From: Clostridia bacterium
GTDB taxonomy: Bacteria > Bacillota > Clostridia > Lachnospirales > Lachnospiraceae
DNA: 64,000 nucleotides
NCBI GenBank assembly: GCA_910575625.1
Contig: CAJTFD010000002.1
Location: 186,001-250,000, forward strand
Direction of reading: 5' to 3'
Part shown: piece after piece, positions 9,198 to 17,345 of the stretch
How the letters are laid out: the number at the start of each line of letters is the position of its first letter
Numbering within the stretch: the first letter of the stretch is position 1
Program-made: the position numbers and the translations under genes
The notes under the pieces: generated by a model
What the model saw: the letters and a program-made list of their open reading frames with translations, nothing else
The model's database searches: none
What the model was told of the DNA's origin: nothing

Positions 9198-10376
9198 ATG
9201 AAAAAGGAACAGCTTTTGGAGAAATTTGCGGAAATTTATGGTGACGGCGGCGAGATCCGGTGTTTCTTTGCCCCAGGCCGTGTGAACCTGATCGGGGAGC
9301 ACACAGATTACAATGGAGGGCATGTCTTTCCCTGTGCCCTGACCATCGGGACGTACGGGGTCATCCGGAAGAGGGAGGATGACAAACTGCGTTTTTATTC
9401 CATGAATTTCCAGGAGACGGGCATGCTCACCTCAGATCTTTCCCATCTGACCCCTTCCAAGGAGGCCGGGTGGAGTGATTATCCGAAGGGCGTGATCTGG
9501 GCGCTGGGGGAGAGAGGGTATCGGATCCCCACGGGGTTTGACCTTCTGATCTGCGGGGATATCCCGGCAGGATCTGGTCTATCCTCGTCCGCCTCCCTGG
9601 AAGTGCTCACAGGGTTGATGATGAAAGGACTCTTTGGGTTTGAAAAACTTTCCATGGTAGAGATCGCCCAGATCAGCCAGTATGCGGAAAATAATTTTAA
9701 CGGGATGAATTGTGGGATCATGGATCAGTTTGCCAGCGCCATGGGAAAGAAAGACCATGCGATCTTCCTGGACACAGCTACTTTACAATATGAGTACGCT
9801 CCTGTAAAGATGGAAAATGCTAAGATTGTGATCACGAACAGCAAAGTCAAGCACAGCCTGGTGGATTCCAAGTATAATGAGCGCAGACAGCAGTGTGAGG
9901 AGGCGGTCAGAGACCTCCGGAAAGTGGAAGAGCTGGCGCATATCAAGTCCCTGGGCGAACTGGACCGGGAAACTTTTGAAAAATATGAGACGGCGATCAC
10001 GGATCCGATCTGCCGGATGCGCGCGCGCCATGCGGTCTGTGAGAACCAGCGGACGATCCAGGCGGTCCAGGCGTTAAAGGACGGGGATCTGGCGGGATTT
10101 GGGCGGCTGATGAACGCATCCCATGTGTCTTTGCGGGATGATTACCAGGTCTCCTGTGATGAGATCGATCTTCTGGTGGACCTGGCCTGGGAGATCCCCG
10201 GCGTGCTGGGCGCGCGGATCACCGGGGGCGGTTTCGGCGGCTGTACGGTGAGCATTGTGGAAAATGAGGCTGTGGACAGATATAAGGAGAGCATCCAAAG
10301 AGCGTACGAAAAACGTGTGGGCCATAAGGCGGAATTTTACGTGGTGGATATAGGAGATGGAGCATATGCCTTTTAA
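9198..10376 (+). CDS. galK: Galactokinase
   Basis: A 392-residue GHMP kinase that phosphorylates galactose at C1 with ATP. The family signature GRVNLIGEHTDYNGG is near residue 30, the ATP loop is PAGSGLSSSASLE, and the C-terminal GHMP motif is RITGGGFGGC. Start at ATG 9198, seven bases after AGGAG. Full length for the family (about 390). It lies between galE (22 bases upstream) and galT (overlap of 11 bases), so the three Leloir genes are co-transcribed and probably co-translated. Confidence 0.97.
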   Translation: MKKEQLLEKFAEIYGDGGEIRCFFAPGRVNLIGEHTDYNGGHVFPCALTIGTYGVIRKREDDKLRFYSMNFQETGMLTSDLSHLTPSKEAGWSDYPKGVIWALGERGYRIPTGFDLLICGDIPAGSGLSSSASLEVLTGLMMKGLFGFEKLSMVEIAQISQYAENNFNGMNCGIMDQFASAMGKKDHAIFLDTATLQYEYAPVKMENAKIVITNSKVKHSLVDSKYNERRQQCEEAVRDLRKVEELAHIKSLGELDRETFEKYETAITDPICRMRARHAVCENQRTIQAVQALKDGDLAGFGRLMNASHVSLRDDYQVSCDEIDLLVDLAWEIPGVLGARITGGGFGGCTVSIVENEAVDRYKESIQRAYEKRVGHKAEFYVVDIGDGAYAF

Positions 10377-11856
10377 ATATATAAAAGAATTGGTGGAATA
10401 TGGGATCAGGAAGGACCTGATCAAGGAGGCGGACCGGATCTACGTGACCAACCGGCTCCTGGATCAGATCGGTTTTGACGAATACCGAGATCCGGAAGAT
10501 GCGGATCCTGAGGCGGATCTGGAGGACATCTTAAACGGATTGCTTACGTATGCCTGTGAGGAGGGGGTGATCGATGATACGGTGGTGGACCGGGATCTGT
10601 GGGATACACGTCTGATGGACTGTCTGCTCCCCCGGCCCAGCGAGGTGATCGCGCGGTTTGAGAGGCTTTATAAAGAGAGTCCGAAAAAGGCCACGGATTT
10701 CTTTTATCAATTCAGTCAGGATTCGGATTATATCCGCCGGTACAGGATCAAGAAGGATATGAAGTGGGTGGTGGACAGCCCTTATGGAGAGATTGAGATC
10801 ACGATCAATCTGTCGAAGCCGGAGAAGGATCCAAAGGCCATCGCGGCCGCCAAATTGGCTGTACAGAGCGGATATCCAAAATGTCTGCTCTGCAAGGAGA
10901 ATGAGGGATATGCCGGGACGCTGACCCACCCGGCCCGGGAGAACCACCGGATCATCCCGCTGACGATCCGGGGCGCGCAGTGGGGATTCCAGTATTCTCC
11001 GTATGTGTATTACAATGAGCACTGCATCGTGTTCAACGGGGAGCACACGCCGATGAAGATCGACCGGGAGGCATTTTGTAAATTATTTGATTTTGTCAAG
11101 TGGGCCCCCCATTATTTCATCGGATCCAATGCGGATCTGCCCATCGTGGGCGGCTCCATCTTAAGCCATGACCATTTCCAGGGGGGCAATCATCTGTTTG
11201 CCATGGCGAAGGCGCCGATCGAGGAATATGTGAAGATCCCCCGGTTTGAGGATGTGGAGGCGGGTATCGTCAAGTGGCCGTTGTCGGTGATCCGTCTGCG
11301 CAGCCAGGACAGTGAGCGGCTGGTGGATCTGGCGGATCATATCTTACAGTGCTGGCGGGGGTATACGGATGAGGCGGCGTTTGTTTTTGCCGAGACAGAG
11401 GACGGTCCTCACAATACGATCACACCGATCGCGCGGATGGTGGATGGGGTGTACGAGCTGGATCTGGCACTGCGTAACAATATCACCACCGAGGAACACC
11501 CTCTTGGCGTGTACCATCCCCATAAAGAGCTGCATCACATCAAGAAGGAGAACATCGGGCTGATCGAGGTCATGGGTCTGGCGGTGCTCCCGGCCCGTCT
11601 GAAGACGGAGATGGAGGGGGTTGCAAAATGTATTTTACAGCATAAGGATCTGCGGGCGGATCCGGATCTGGAAAAACATGCGGACTGGGTGGAAGAGTTC
11701 CTGTCGCGGCATGCAGATGTGGATGAGGGAAATGTGATGGATATCATAAAAGAGGAGATCGGAAAGGTCTTTGTGAAAGTCTTAGAGGACGCCGGGGTCT
11801 ATAAGAATACCCCGGCGGGCAGGGAGGCTTTCCACAGGTTCATAGAAAGCCTTTGA
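10366..11856 (+). CDS. galT: UDP-glucose--hexose-1-phosphate uridylyltransferase, class II
   Basis: A 496-residue protein of the Firmicutes-type class II GalT family (about 490-500 residues, unlike the 350-residue class I enzyme). It transfers UMP from UDP-glucose to galactose-1-phosphate, completing the Leloir route begun by galK and galE. Family-typical stretches include CLLCKENEGYAG, ENHRIIPL, and GGSILSHDHFQGG, which holds the histidine-rich active-site region. ATG 10366 is preferred over 10357 because GGAG lies nine bases before it. It overlaps the end of galK. The convergent cbiK gene ends only 18 bases beyond the stop and no clear terminator is seen between them. Confidence 0.95.
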   Translation: MPFKYIKELVEYGIRKDLIKEADRIYVTNRLLDQIGFDEYRDPEDADPEADLEDILNGLLTYACEEGVIDDTVVDRDLWDTRLMDCLLPRPSEVIARFERLYKESPKKATDFFYQFSQDSDYIRRYRIKKDMKWVVDSPYGEIEITINLSKPEKDPKAIAAAKLAVQSGYPKCLLCKENEGYAGTLTHPARENHRIIPLTIRGAQWGFQYSPYVYYNEHCIVFNGEHTPMKIDREAFCKLFDFVKWAPHYFIGSNADLPIVGGSILSHDHFQGGNHLFAMAKAPIEEYVKIPRFEDVEAGIVKWPLSVIRLRSQDSERLVDLADHILQCWRGYTDEAAFVFAETEDGPHNTITPIARMVDGVYELDLALRNNITTEEHPLGVYHPHKELHHIKKENIGLIEVMGLAVLPARLKTEMEGVAKCILQHKDLRADPDLEKHADWVEEFLSRHADVDEGNVMDIIKEEIGKVFVKVLEDAGVYKNTPAGREAFHRFIESL

Positions 11857-11874
11857 TCCATTTTTGCATATATA

Positions 11875-12675
11875 TTAGAGTACATCTCTGATGTGCTGGA
11901 TGAAGATCTCACGGATGCCTGGGTATTCCCCCAGTCCTTTTAAGCAGGTCTCCACGGAGAATCCCGCCTGTTTAAACTGGGAATACCAGGAATCCGGGTC
12001 GTCCCCGGCCATGTCGTTGCAGGCATGGTCCCCGGCGACGATCATGAACGGGGCCAGATGGATCTTCTTTGGCTTGAAAGCATGGATCATCTTGACCAGT
12101 GTCTCCATGGAAGGGTAGGCTTCCACCGTGCCCATGAAGAAATTTGGATGGCCCATGTCTTTCATGGTGTAATCCAGCGCCGCGTAGATGGAGTTTGCGT
12201 GGTGGGCGGTACCGTGACCCATCAGCACCAGGGCCTCATCTTCCGGCAGATGCTGGAATTCCCGGGCGATGGCCTGGATGACTTTTTGGTTGTCATCGGC
12301 TGTGGTCAGGAGCGGTGTGCCGAAAGTGAGAGAGTGGAAGCAGTCCTGGAAAGCCAGGGCGTCTTCTTTCATCAAGTCGTTCTCGATACCGTTGATCACA
12401 TGGGTCGGCTGGATGATCACGTCTGTGATCTTGTCCCTGTGCATCTCCTCCATGGCCTCGGTCACGTTGTTGATGTGGATCTGATCCCGCTGCCGGATCT
12501 TTTTTAAGATCATCTTGCTGGTCCAGGCCCGGTAGATCTTATAGCCGGGAAAAGTCTGGGCGATGGATGATTCGATGGCGTCGATGGTCACTTTTCTCGT
12601 CTCTTCGTAGCTGGTCCCGAAGCTGACCACCAGGATCGCTTTCGTTGTCTTTTCATTTGTCATTTCTGCGGACAT
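11875..12675 (-). CDS. cbiK: Sirohydrochlorin cobaltochelatase (anaerobic, CbiK type)
   Basis: A 266-residue cytosolic chelatase that inserts Co2+ into sirohydrochlorin in the anaerobic cobalamin pathway. It begins SFGTSYEETR and carries the two histidine regions expected for metal binding, MGHGTAHHANS and VAGDHACNDMAG. The start at 12675 is supported by AAGGAGG ten bases upstream; a longer open frame extends further but only overlaps cbiO. It overlaps the cbiO stop by 16 bases and is the last gene of the cobalt operon, linking cobalt import directly to its use. Ferrochelatase activity for siroheme is also possible in this family. Confidence 0.92.
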   Translation of the reverse strand: MSAEMTNEKTTKAILVVSFGTSYEETRKVTIDAIESSIAQTFPGYKIYRAWTSKMILKKIRQRDQIHINNVTEAMEEMHRDKITDVIIQPTHVINGIENDLMKEDALAFQDCFHSLTFGTPLLTTADDNQKVIQAIAREFQHLPEDEALVLMGHGTAHHANSIYAALDYTMKDMGHPNFFMGTVEAYPSMETLVKMIHAFKPKKIHLAPFMIVAGDHACNDMAGDDPDSWYSQFKQAGFSVETCLKGLGEYPGIREIFIQHIRDVL

Positions 12676-13547
12676 GGGTTCGTTTCCTCCTTGTTGTGGG
12701 ATGTCTGGATATTTTCTATGTAATGTTCCAATGTGTGAAGATCCCTGGGCAGGGGCAGGGAGGCGTCCAGGATGCCTTTTTTGCACAGGCTCTCGAAGAG
12801 CTGCAGGACTGCGGGCTGCGCCAGGTTGGTCTGGGTTAAGATCTCCTTGTCGGTAAATACATCGAGAGGGCTGCCCTGCATCAATACCTGGCCCTCGTGC
12901 AAGAGTACGATCTCGTCGGCCCACGCCAGGGCATAGTCTACATCGTGGGTGGACATGAGGACAGTGATGCCCTCCTCGGTCAGCTGATCCACGATCTTGT
13001 TGACCAGGATCGTATGCTTGGGATCCAGGGCAGCGGCGGGCTCGTCCAGGATGATGATATCCGGGTGCATGACCAGGATATCGGCAATGGATACCTGTTT
13101 TTTTTGGCCGCCGCTCAAGGCATGGGTGGGTTTGTGGCGGAAGGGGGTGATCTCCAGCTTGTCGATCACCTGTTCCACCTCCTGGCGGGCTTCCTCCGGG
13201 GATACACCAAGGTTTAAGATGCCAAAAGAGATCTCCTGGTAGACGCTGGCGGAGAAGAGCTGGTTGTCCGGGTCCTGGAAGATGATGCCCACTTTACTGC
13301 GCAGTTTTAATAAGCCTTTCCGTGAATAGTCATAGGGTTCTCCGCAGTAGTACAGAGTGCCTTTGCTGGGACGGTTGATGCCGTTGCAGCAGAGAAAGAA
13401 GGTGGATTTCCCAGAGCCGTTTGCGCCCATGAAAGCGATCTTTCTCCCCCGGAAGATCTCCAGGGACAGGCCGTTTAGGGAATGGCTCTTTTCATTGTCG
13501 TATGAATAGTAGATGTTTTCTGCTTTTAAGATCGGGGTCTCGCTCAT
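12660..13547 (-). CDS. cbiO: Cobalt ECF transporter ATP-binding protein
   Basis: A 295-residue ABC ATPase that powers the energy-coupling-factor cobalt transporter. Walker A is GANGSGKST, the Q-loop region is GIIFQDPDNQLFS (typical of ECF ATPases), the signature is ALSGGQKKQVSIA, and Walker B is IIILDEPAAALDP, followed by the H-loop STHDVDYA. The C-terminal 60 residues are an extension after the ATPase core. Its start overlaps the cbiQ stop by four bases, so coupled translation with the transmembrane partner is likely. Confidence 0.95.
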   Translation of the reverse strand: MSETPILKAENIYYSYDNEKSHSLNGLSLEIFRGRKIAFMGANGSGKSTFFLCCNGINRPSKGTLYYCGEPYDYSRKGLLKLRSKVGIIFQDPDNQLFSASVYQEISFGILNLGVSPEEARQEVEQVIDKLEITPFRHKPTHALSGGQKKQVSIADILVMHPDIIILDEPAAALDPKHTILVNKIVDQLTEEGITVLMSTHDVDYALAWADEIVLLHEGQVLMQGSPLDVFTDKEILTQTNLAQPAVLQLFESLCKKGILDASLPLPRDLHTLEHYIENIQTSHNKEETNPCPQK

Positions 13548-14317
13548 TTTAATTTACTCCAAATGGTCAGTATGAAAAGCAAACTTTCAAAAAAGAAGAT
13601 CCAGAGGATCTCAGTCCGTTTTGGGGGATACTGCTCGTCCAATACCTGCAGCCGTCCGTCGTAACAGCGTGCCTCCATGGCGTCGTACAGGGCGCCGGAT
13701 CTTGCCATGGCCCGGATCAGTAATACGGAGACCATGGTGCCGAAGGAGCGCATGGAAGTCTTGAGATCCCGGTTTCCCAGACGGGAATCCTGGGAGAGTG
13801 AGATGCAAAAGGAGATATCCAGCAGCAGGAAGATGTAGCGGTAGATCAAGAGCATCAGCTCCACCAGCAGATCCGGGCAGTGGAGTTTTTTCAGCACGGA
13901 CAGGACGTCTGTCATGGGTGTGTTGAAGGAGAGGAAATACAGGCAGGACACACTGGCCAGGGCGGTCAGGATCATCTGTATGCCTTTGCGGATCGAAGCG
14001 TAGCTGGCGGTCAGATAGTAGGTCCCCAGCGGGATGGCTGCCGCGTCAAAGGGCACAGGAGAGATGTTGATGATCACCGCCAGGGTGCTCAAGATCAAAA
14101 AAGTCAGGGGGATCATCAGATAGTGCCAATAGCGGGAAAACGGGATTCCCCCCTTTCGCACAGTGAGGATCCCGTTGACGGCCAGCACCAGGACGGCCAT
14201 TGCCAGAGAGCGGCTGACCACACAGAAGAGCAGGGTCAGCATGGCGTATGTAAATTTTTCCATAGCATTCATGTAGCGCAGCTTGGAATAGTAACAGAGC
14301 ATGTCAATGGTGATCAT
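13544..14317 (-). CDS. cbiQ: Cobalt ECF transporter transmembrane protein T
   Basis: A 257-residue, mostly hydrophobic protein with about five membrane helices. It is the T component that connects CbiO to the substrate-capture component CbiM. The cytoplasmic coupling region includes MRSFGTMVSVLLIRAMARSG, in part, with the Ala-Arg-Gly-like coupling motif typical of the family, and later YDAMEARCYDG. Its ends overlap those of cbiN and cbiO by four bases each. Confidence 0.93.
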   Translation of the reverse strand: MITIDMLCYYSKLRYMNAMEKFTYAMLTLLFCVVSRSLAMAVLVLAVNGILTVRKGGIPFSRYWHYLMIPLTFLILSTLAVIINISPVPFDAAAIPLGTYYLTASYASIRKGIQMILTALASVSCLYFLSFNTPMTDVLSVLKKLHCPDLLVELMLLIYRYIFLLLDISFCISLSQDSRLGNRDLKTSMRSFGTMVSVLLIRAMARSGALYDAMEARCYDGRLQVLDEQYPPKRTEILWIFFFESLLFILTIWSKLK

Positions 14318-14643
14318 CTGCGCAGCTCTTCCTGTTTTTTCCGTTCTACGAGGCGTCCCATGAGGAACGCGATGATCCCCACGCCGATCCCGGTCTGCAG
14401 GCAGAAGATCAGGCTCTCCACCTCACCTGGGATCTCGCCGCCCAGCATAGTCTCCAGGATGGGGGTAAACCAGGGTGTGTAGGCTTCGCCGGTGACTTCC
14501 TCCACCATCACGCTGCCGGCATCATCCGAACCGCCGAACTCGGCTCCTTTTTGCAGGAACAAAGGCGCGATGGCCAGCACGGCGACCAGAAGGAGCAAGA
14601 GGATGACCGTGGTGGAGTTATTACTTTTTTTGCTTGTTTCCAT
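14314..14643 (-). CDS. cbiN: Cobalt ECF transporter accessory protein CbiN
   Basis: A 109-residue protein with two membrane helices (VILLLLLVAVLAIAPLFL and GIGVGIIAFLMGRLV) flanking a short extracytoplasmic loop. This is the layout of CbiN, which is needed for Co2+ loading of CbiM. The loop holds GAEFGGSDDAG and PWFTPI, stretches seen in this family. It sits one base after cbiM and overlaps cbiQ. Confidence 0.9.
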   Translation of the reverse strand: METSKKSNNSTTVILLLLLVAVLAIAPLFLQKGAEFGGSDDAGSVMVEEVTGEAYTPWFTPILETMLGGEIPGEVESLIFCLQTGIGVGIIAFLMGRLVERKKQEELRR

Positions 14644-14644
14644 A

Positions 14645-15400
14645 TCAGTAGACCTCCTTTTCTTTGATGAATCCGATGGACTTTAATTCCGGCATCGCAT
14701 AGGTCTCCAGGCCAATGACGATGATGACGGTCAAGATTCCCTCGATCACAGCCAGAGGCAGCTGGGTCGGTGCGAAAACGCCTAAGAATTTTACAGCGGA
14801 AGCGGCAATACCGCCGGATTCAGACGGATAAGCCATCGCCAGCTGGATACTGGTCACGCAGTAGGTAAATACATCGCCCAGCATAGCGGCCAGGAAGATG
14901 CTCACTTTCCGGTTTACTTTCAGCTTCAGGCAGATCTGGTAAACGGCGAAAGATAAGAACGGTCCGGCGATCGCCATGGAAAACGTATTCGCGCCTAAAG
15001 TGGTGAGCCCGCCATGGGCCAGTAAGATCGCCTGGAATAAGAGCACGATGATCCCCAGGACGCTCACTGCGGAAGGGCTGAATAAGATCGCACCCAGGCC
15101 GGTGCCCGTCATGTGAGAACAGCTCCCCGTCACGGACGGGATCTTCAGGGATGAGATCACGAAGATGAAAGCCCCGGACATGGCCAGGATCGTCAGGGCC
15201 CGTCTGTTCTCACGGAGCTTATTGCGTATGGAGAAAAAACCTGCGGCTAAAAATGGGATGCACAGTACGCCCCAGGCAATACAAAAGCCCACAGGCAGGT
15301 ATCCTTCCATGATGTGCATGGCGTTGGCGACGGGCATGATCCCGAAGCTCAAAGCCAGGGCAGCGCAGACAGCGACTGTTTTCTTTTGATCCTTTGACAT
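14645..15400 (-). CDS. cbiM: Cobalt ECF transporter substrate-capture protein CbiM
   Basis: A 251-residue membrane protein. A signal-like N-terminus ends ANA just before MHIMEGYLP. In CbiM proteins the mature N-terminus Met-His is a Co2+ ligand, so cleavage at ANA would expose it; this is inferred. Further conserved stretches are [16 protein letters not shown] and [16 protein letters not shown]. It is the first gene of the minus-strand cobalt operon and lies behind a cobalamin riboswitch and terminator. Confidence 0.95.
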   Translation of the reverse strand: MSKDQKKTVAVCAALALSFGIMPVANAMHIMEGYLPVGFCIAWGVLCIPFLAAGFFSIRNKLRENRRALTILAMSGAFIFVISSLKIPSVTGSCSHMTGTGLGAILFSPSAVSVLGIIVLLFQAILLAHGGLTTLGANTFSMAIAGPFLSFAVYQICLKLKVNRKVSIFLAAMLGDVFTYCVTSIQLAMAYPSESGGIAASAVKFLGVFAPTQLPLAVIEGILTVIIVIGLETYAMPELKSIGFIKEKEVY

Positions 15401-15432
15401 AACAACCTCCTTAATGATCTTTAAGACACATT

Positions 15433-15597
15433 CTAGTACTCCATCCGGCCAGAAATCATAGTTTGGTTCCGCCTGCTCAGCACCATTGCGTCGTTAAGAT
15501 TTCTAACCGATGCACCGCATCGCCGTCGAAATCTTGCCTAGCACTGGCACAGATCAGACAAAGCCAAACTACAATTTCTGACTGGATGGAGCACTAG
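15433..15597 (-). repeat. 165-nt imperfect inverted repeat between the riboswitch terminator and cbiM
   Basis: The outer ends read CTAGTACTCCATCC and, inverted, CTAGTGCTCCATCC; similarity continues inward through AGAAAT, TAGTTTGG and GCACCATTGCG / GTGCCAGTGCT. The core is AAGATTTC-taac-CGATGC-ACC-GCATCG-ccgt-GAAATCTT. Of the base differences between the outer arms, about nine become G-U pairs in minus-strand RNA and only about two in plus-strand RNA. The element therefore looks like a structured RNA read in the direction of cbiM, or a decayed palindromic mobile repeat. No open reading frame lies within it and no second copy was seen in the window. Confidence 0.75.
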
Positions 15598-15617
15598 GTT
15601 TTCAGGGAAAATCCACA

Positions 15618-15645
15618 TAAAAAATGCCGCACAGGTCAAGTGCGG
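15618..15645 (-). terminator. cbiM: Terminator in the cbi leader, probable riboswitch expression platform
   Basis: In minus-strand sense: stem CCGCAC-ttgacct-GTGCGG followed by CATTTTTTAT. A second hairpin just before it (15654-15699, arms AAAGTG..TGACCG / CGGTCA..CACTTT) could be an alternative fold. Together they fit transcription termination controlled by the upstream riboswitch. Confidence 0.75.
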
Positions 15646-15832
15646 ACAGCCGAAAGTGCGTGACCGATCATCATAAAACAATGCGGTCATTACACTTTGA
15701 TCATATACCGTGTATCGATATTTTGGATAAGCCTATATGACCATGATCCACCAGGGCGGACCGTGACAAGATATCGATGGGGCGGTAATTTTGAGAAACT
15801 TTAGGCTATCGCTCGTAACCTTATGTATGTTG

Positions 15833-15988
15833 TATATGTGGCAGGTCTTCTGACTCGGGTGTCTGGTAGATATTACCTGTTTGTCCGCCTTCCCGGTTTC
15901 CCAGTGGCTTTTGCTGGACAAAGACGTTCCCTCACAGCGGCGTGACCGTGCAAGATTCGCACTTGCTTCCCTAAAAACCAACATATAT
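15833..15988 (-). ncRNA. Cobalamin riboswitch upstream of cbiM
   Basis: In minus-strand sense the aptamer core is present in order: GTGCGAATCTTGCACGG, then CGCCGCTGTGA, then GCCACTGGGAAACCGGGAAG (which includes the B12 box), then AGACCTGCC. The closing P1 helix is TATATGT-t-GG with CCACATATA. When cobalamin is bound, such elements switch off downstream genes, here the cobalt import operon. The promoter sits only a few bases upstream of P1. Confidence 0.95.
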
Positions 15989-16000
15989 AGTAACATGTTC

Positions 16001-16029
16001 ATTTTATCAGCAATGATAATTTTTGTCAA
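16001..16029 (-). promoter_or_regulatory. Promoter of the riboswitch/cbi operon
   Basis: In minus-strand sense TTGACA (16029-16024), 17-base spacer, TAAAAT (16006-16001). Its -35 box is half of the palindrome TTGTCAAT-ATA-ATTGACAA shared with the divergent hemA promoter. Confidence 0.85.
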
Positions 16030-16034
16030 TATAA

Positions 16035-16063
16035 TTGACAAAAAAAGCGGCGGTGATTATTAT
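16035..16063 (+). promoter_or_regulatory. Promoter of hemA-sirC-hemC
   Basis: TTGACA (16035-16040), 17-base spacer, TATTAT (16058-16063). It is back-to-back with the cbi promoter; the two -35 boxes form a 19-bp palindrome (about 16023-16041) that could also be an operator. Confidence 0.8.
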
Positions 16064-16109
16064 GTTAGGATATGGATCAGTAACAAAAGAAAGCAGGAGG
16101 GATTGTAAA

Positions 16110-17345
16110 TTGAGTATCTTTATGATCGGGATCGACCATAATAAGGCGTCTGTGGATGTCCGCGCGCTCTTTTCTTTTACGAAGAAAGCAGCCGGGGAGG
16201 CTATGTTGGCATTTAAGGAGCTGGATGGGATCCATGGATGCGTCATTCTTTCTACATGCAACCGGATGGAAGTGTGGGTGAGTGCCCAAAAGGATTGGGA
16301 CGCGGACAGGCTTTATGGACAGCTGTGCGCACTCAGACAGGTATCTGGGGGACCGTATCGGGGATATTTCGTGTCCCGAAAGGAGCGGGAGGCGGTGGAA
16401 CATCTCTTTTATCTGACAAGCGGGCTCAAGTCCCAGATCCTGGGGGAGGATCAGATCCTGACCCAGGTCAAGGACGCACTGTCCCTGGCGCGGGAAGCCT
16501 TTAGCACGGACGGTGTGTTGGAGGTGCTGTTCCGCATGGCAGTGACAGCGGGAAAACGGATCAAGACGGAGGTGGCTTTCCACCGGGCGGATCCTTCTGT
16601 GATCCATCAGGCCATCCGCACATTGCAACAGAAAGGCTTTGAAGTACAGGGCAGGCGGTGCATGGTGATCGGGAACGGAGAGATGGGCAAGATGGCCGCA
16701 CAGACCCTGACGGAGGCAGGCGGGGAGGTGACTGTGACGATCCGCCAGTATCGCAGCGGTATGGTCAATATCCCGCAGGGATGTCAGCGGATCGACTATG
16801 GCCGCCGTATGGAGCTGGTGCCTCAGTGTGACCTGGTGGTGAGCGCCACGGCCAGTCCGAACCTGACGCTTAGGGAGGAGCTCTTTAAGGAGATCACGCT
16901 CACAAAGCCATTGATCTTGATCGATCTGGCGGTGCCCAGGGATATCGAGACAGGATTAGGAAAATGGGAGGGCATCACCCTCTATGATATGGACAGCTTC
17001 CGTGTCAGTGAGACGGATCCGGAGATGGAGGAGAGTTTTCAGCAGGCCGATGGGATCGTGCGGGAACAGATGGATGAGTTTTATCAGTGGCTGGAAGGGC
17101 GTGATGTGATCCCCAGGATCCAGAAGATACAAAGTGAGTCTGTCCGTGATCTGGATCTGCGGATCCATAAGGTCCTGCAGAAGACCCCCATGGAGGAGGC
17201 GGACCGTCAAAAATTGGCCCAGACGATTGAGAAAGCGGCGGGAAAAGTGGTGAACAAACTGATCTTCGGCCTGCGGGACAACCTGGAAAAAGAGGTGTTC
17301 TTAGAATGTGTGGCTGGATTGGAAAAGGTGTATGAAGATGCGTGA
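16110..17345 (+). CDS. hemA: Glutamyl-tRNA reductase
   Basis: A 411-residue enzyme that reduces glutamyl-tRNA to glutamate-1-semialdehyde, the first step of C5 tetrapyrrole synthesis. The nucleophilic cysteine is in LSTCNRME, followed by GLKSQILGEDQIL and the NADPH site VIGNGEMGKMAA; a C-terminal dimerisation domain is present. The start is taken as TTG at 16110, nine bases after AGGAGG, giving MSIFMIGIDHNKAS, the usual N-terminus. Upstream ATG 16062 lies inside the promoter -10 box and is rejected. The next gene overlaps its end by 14 bases. Confidence 0.95.
   Translation: MSIFMIGIDHNKASVDVRALFSFTKKAAGEAMLAFKELDGIHGCVILSTCNRMEVWVSAQKDWDADRLYGQLCALRQVSGGPYRGYFVSRKEREAVEHLFYLTSGLKSQILGEDQILTQVKDALSLAREAFSTDGVLEVLFRMAVTAGKRIKTEVAFHRADPSVIHQAIRTLQQKGFEVQGRRCMVIGNGEMGKMAAQTLTEAGGEVTVTIRQYRSGMVNIPQGCQRIDYGRRMELVPQCDLVVSATASPNLTLREELFKEITLTKPLILIDLAVPRDIETGLGKWEGITLYDMDSFRVSETDPEMEESFQQADGIVREQMDEFYQWLEGRDVIPRIQKIQSESVRDLDLRIHKVLQKTPMEEADRQKLAQTIEKAAGKVVNKLIFGLRDNLEKEVFLECVAGLEKVYEDA

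Noticed and set aside
12673-12924. Longer N-terminus for CbiK inside cbiO
   Set aside because: The extra residues are an out-of-frame reading of cbiO, while AAGGAGG and the family N-terminus support the start at 12675.
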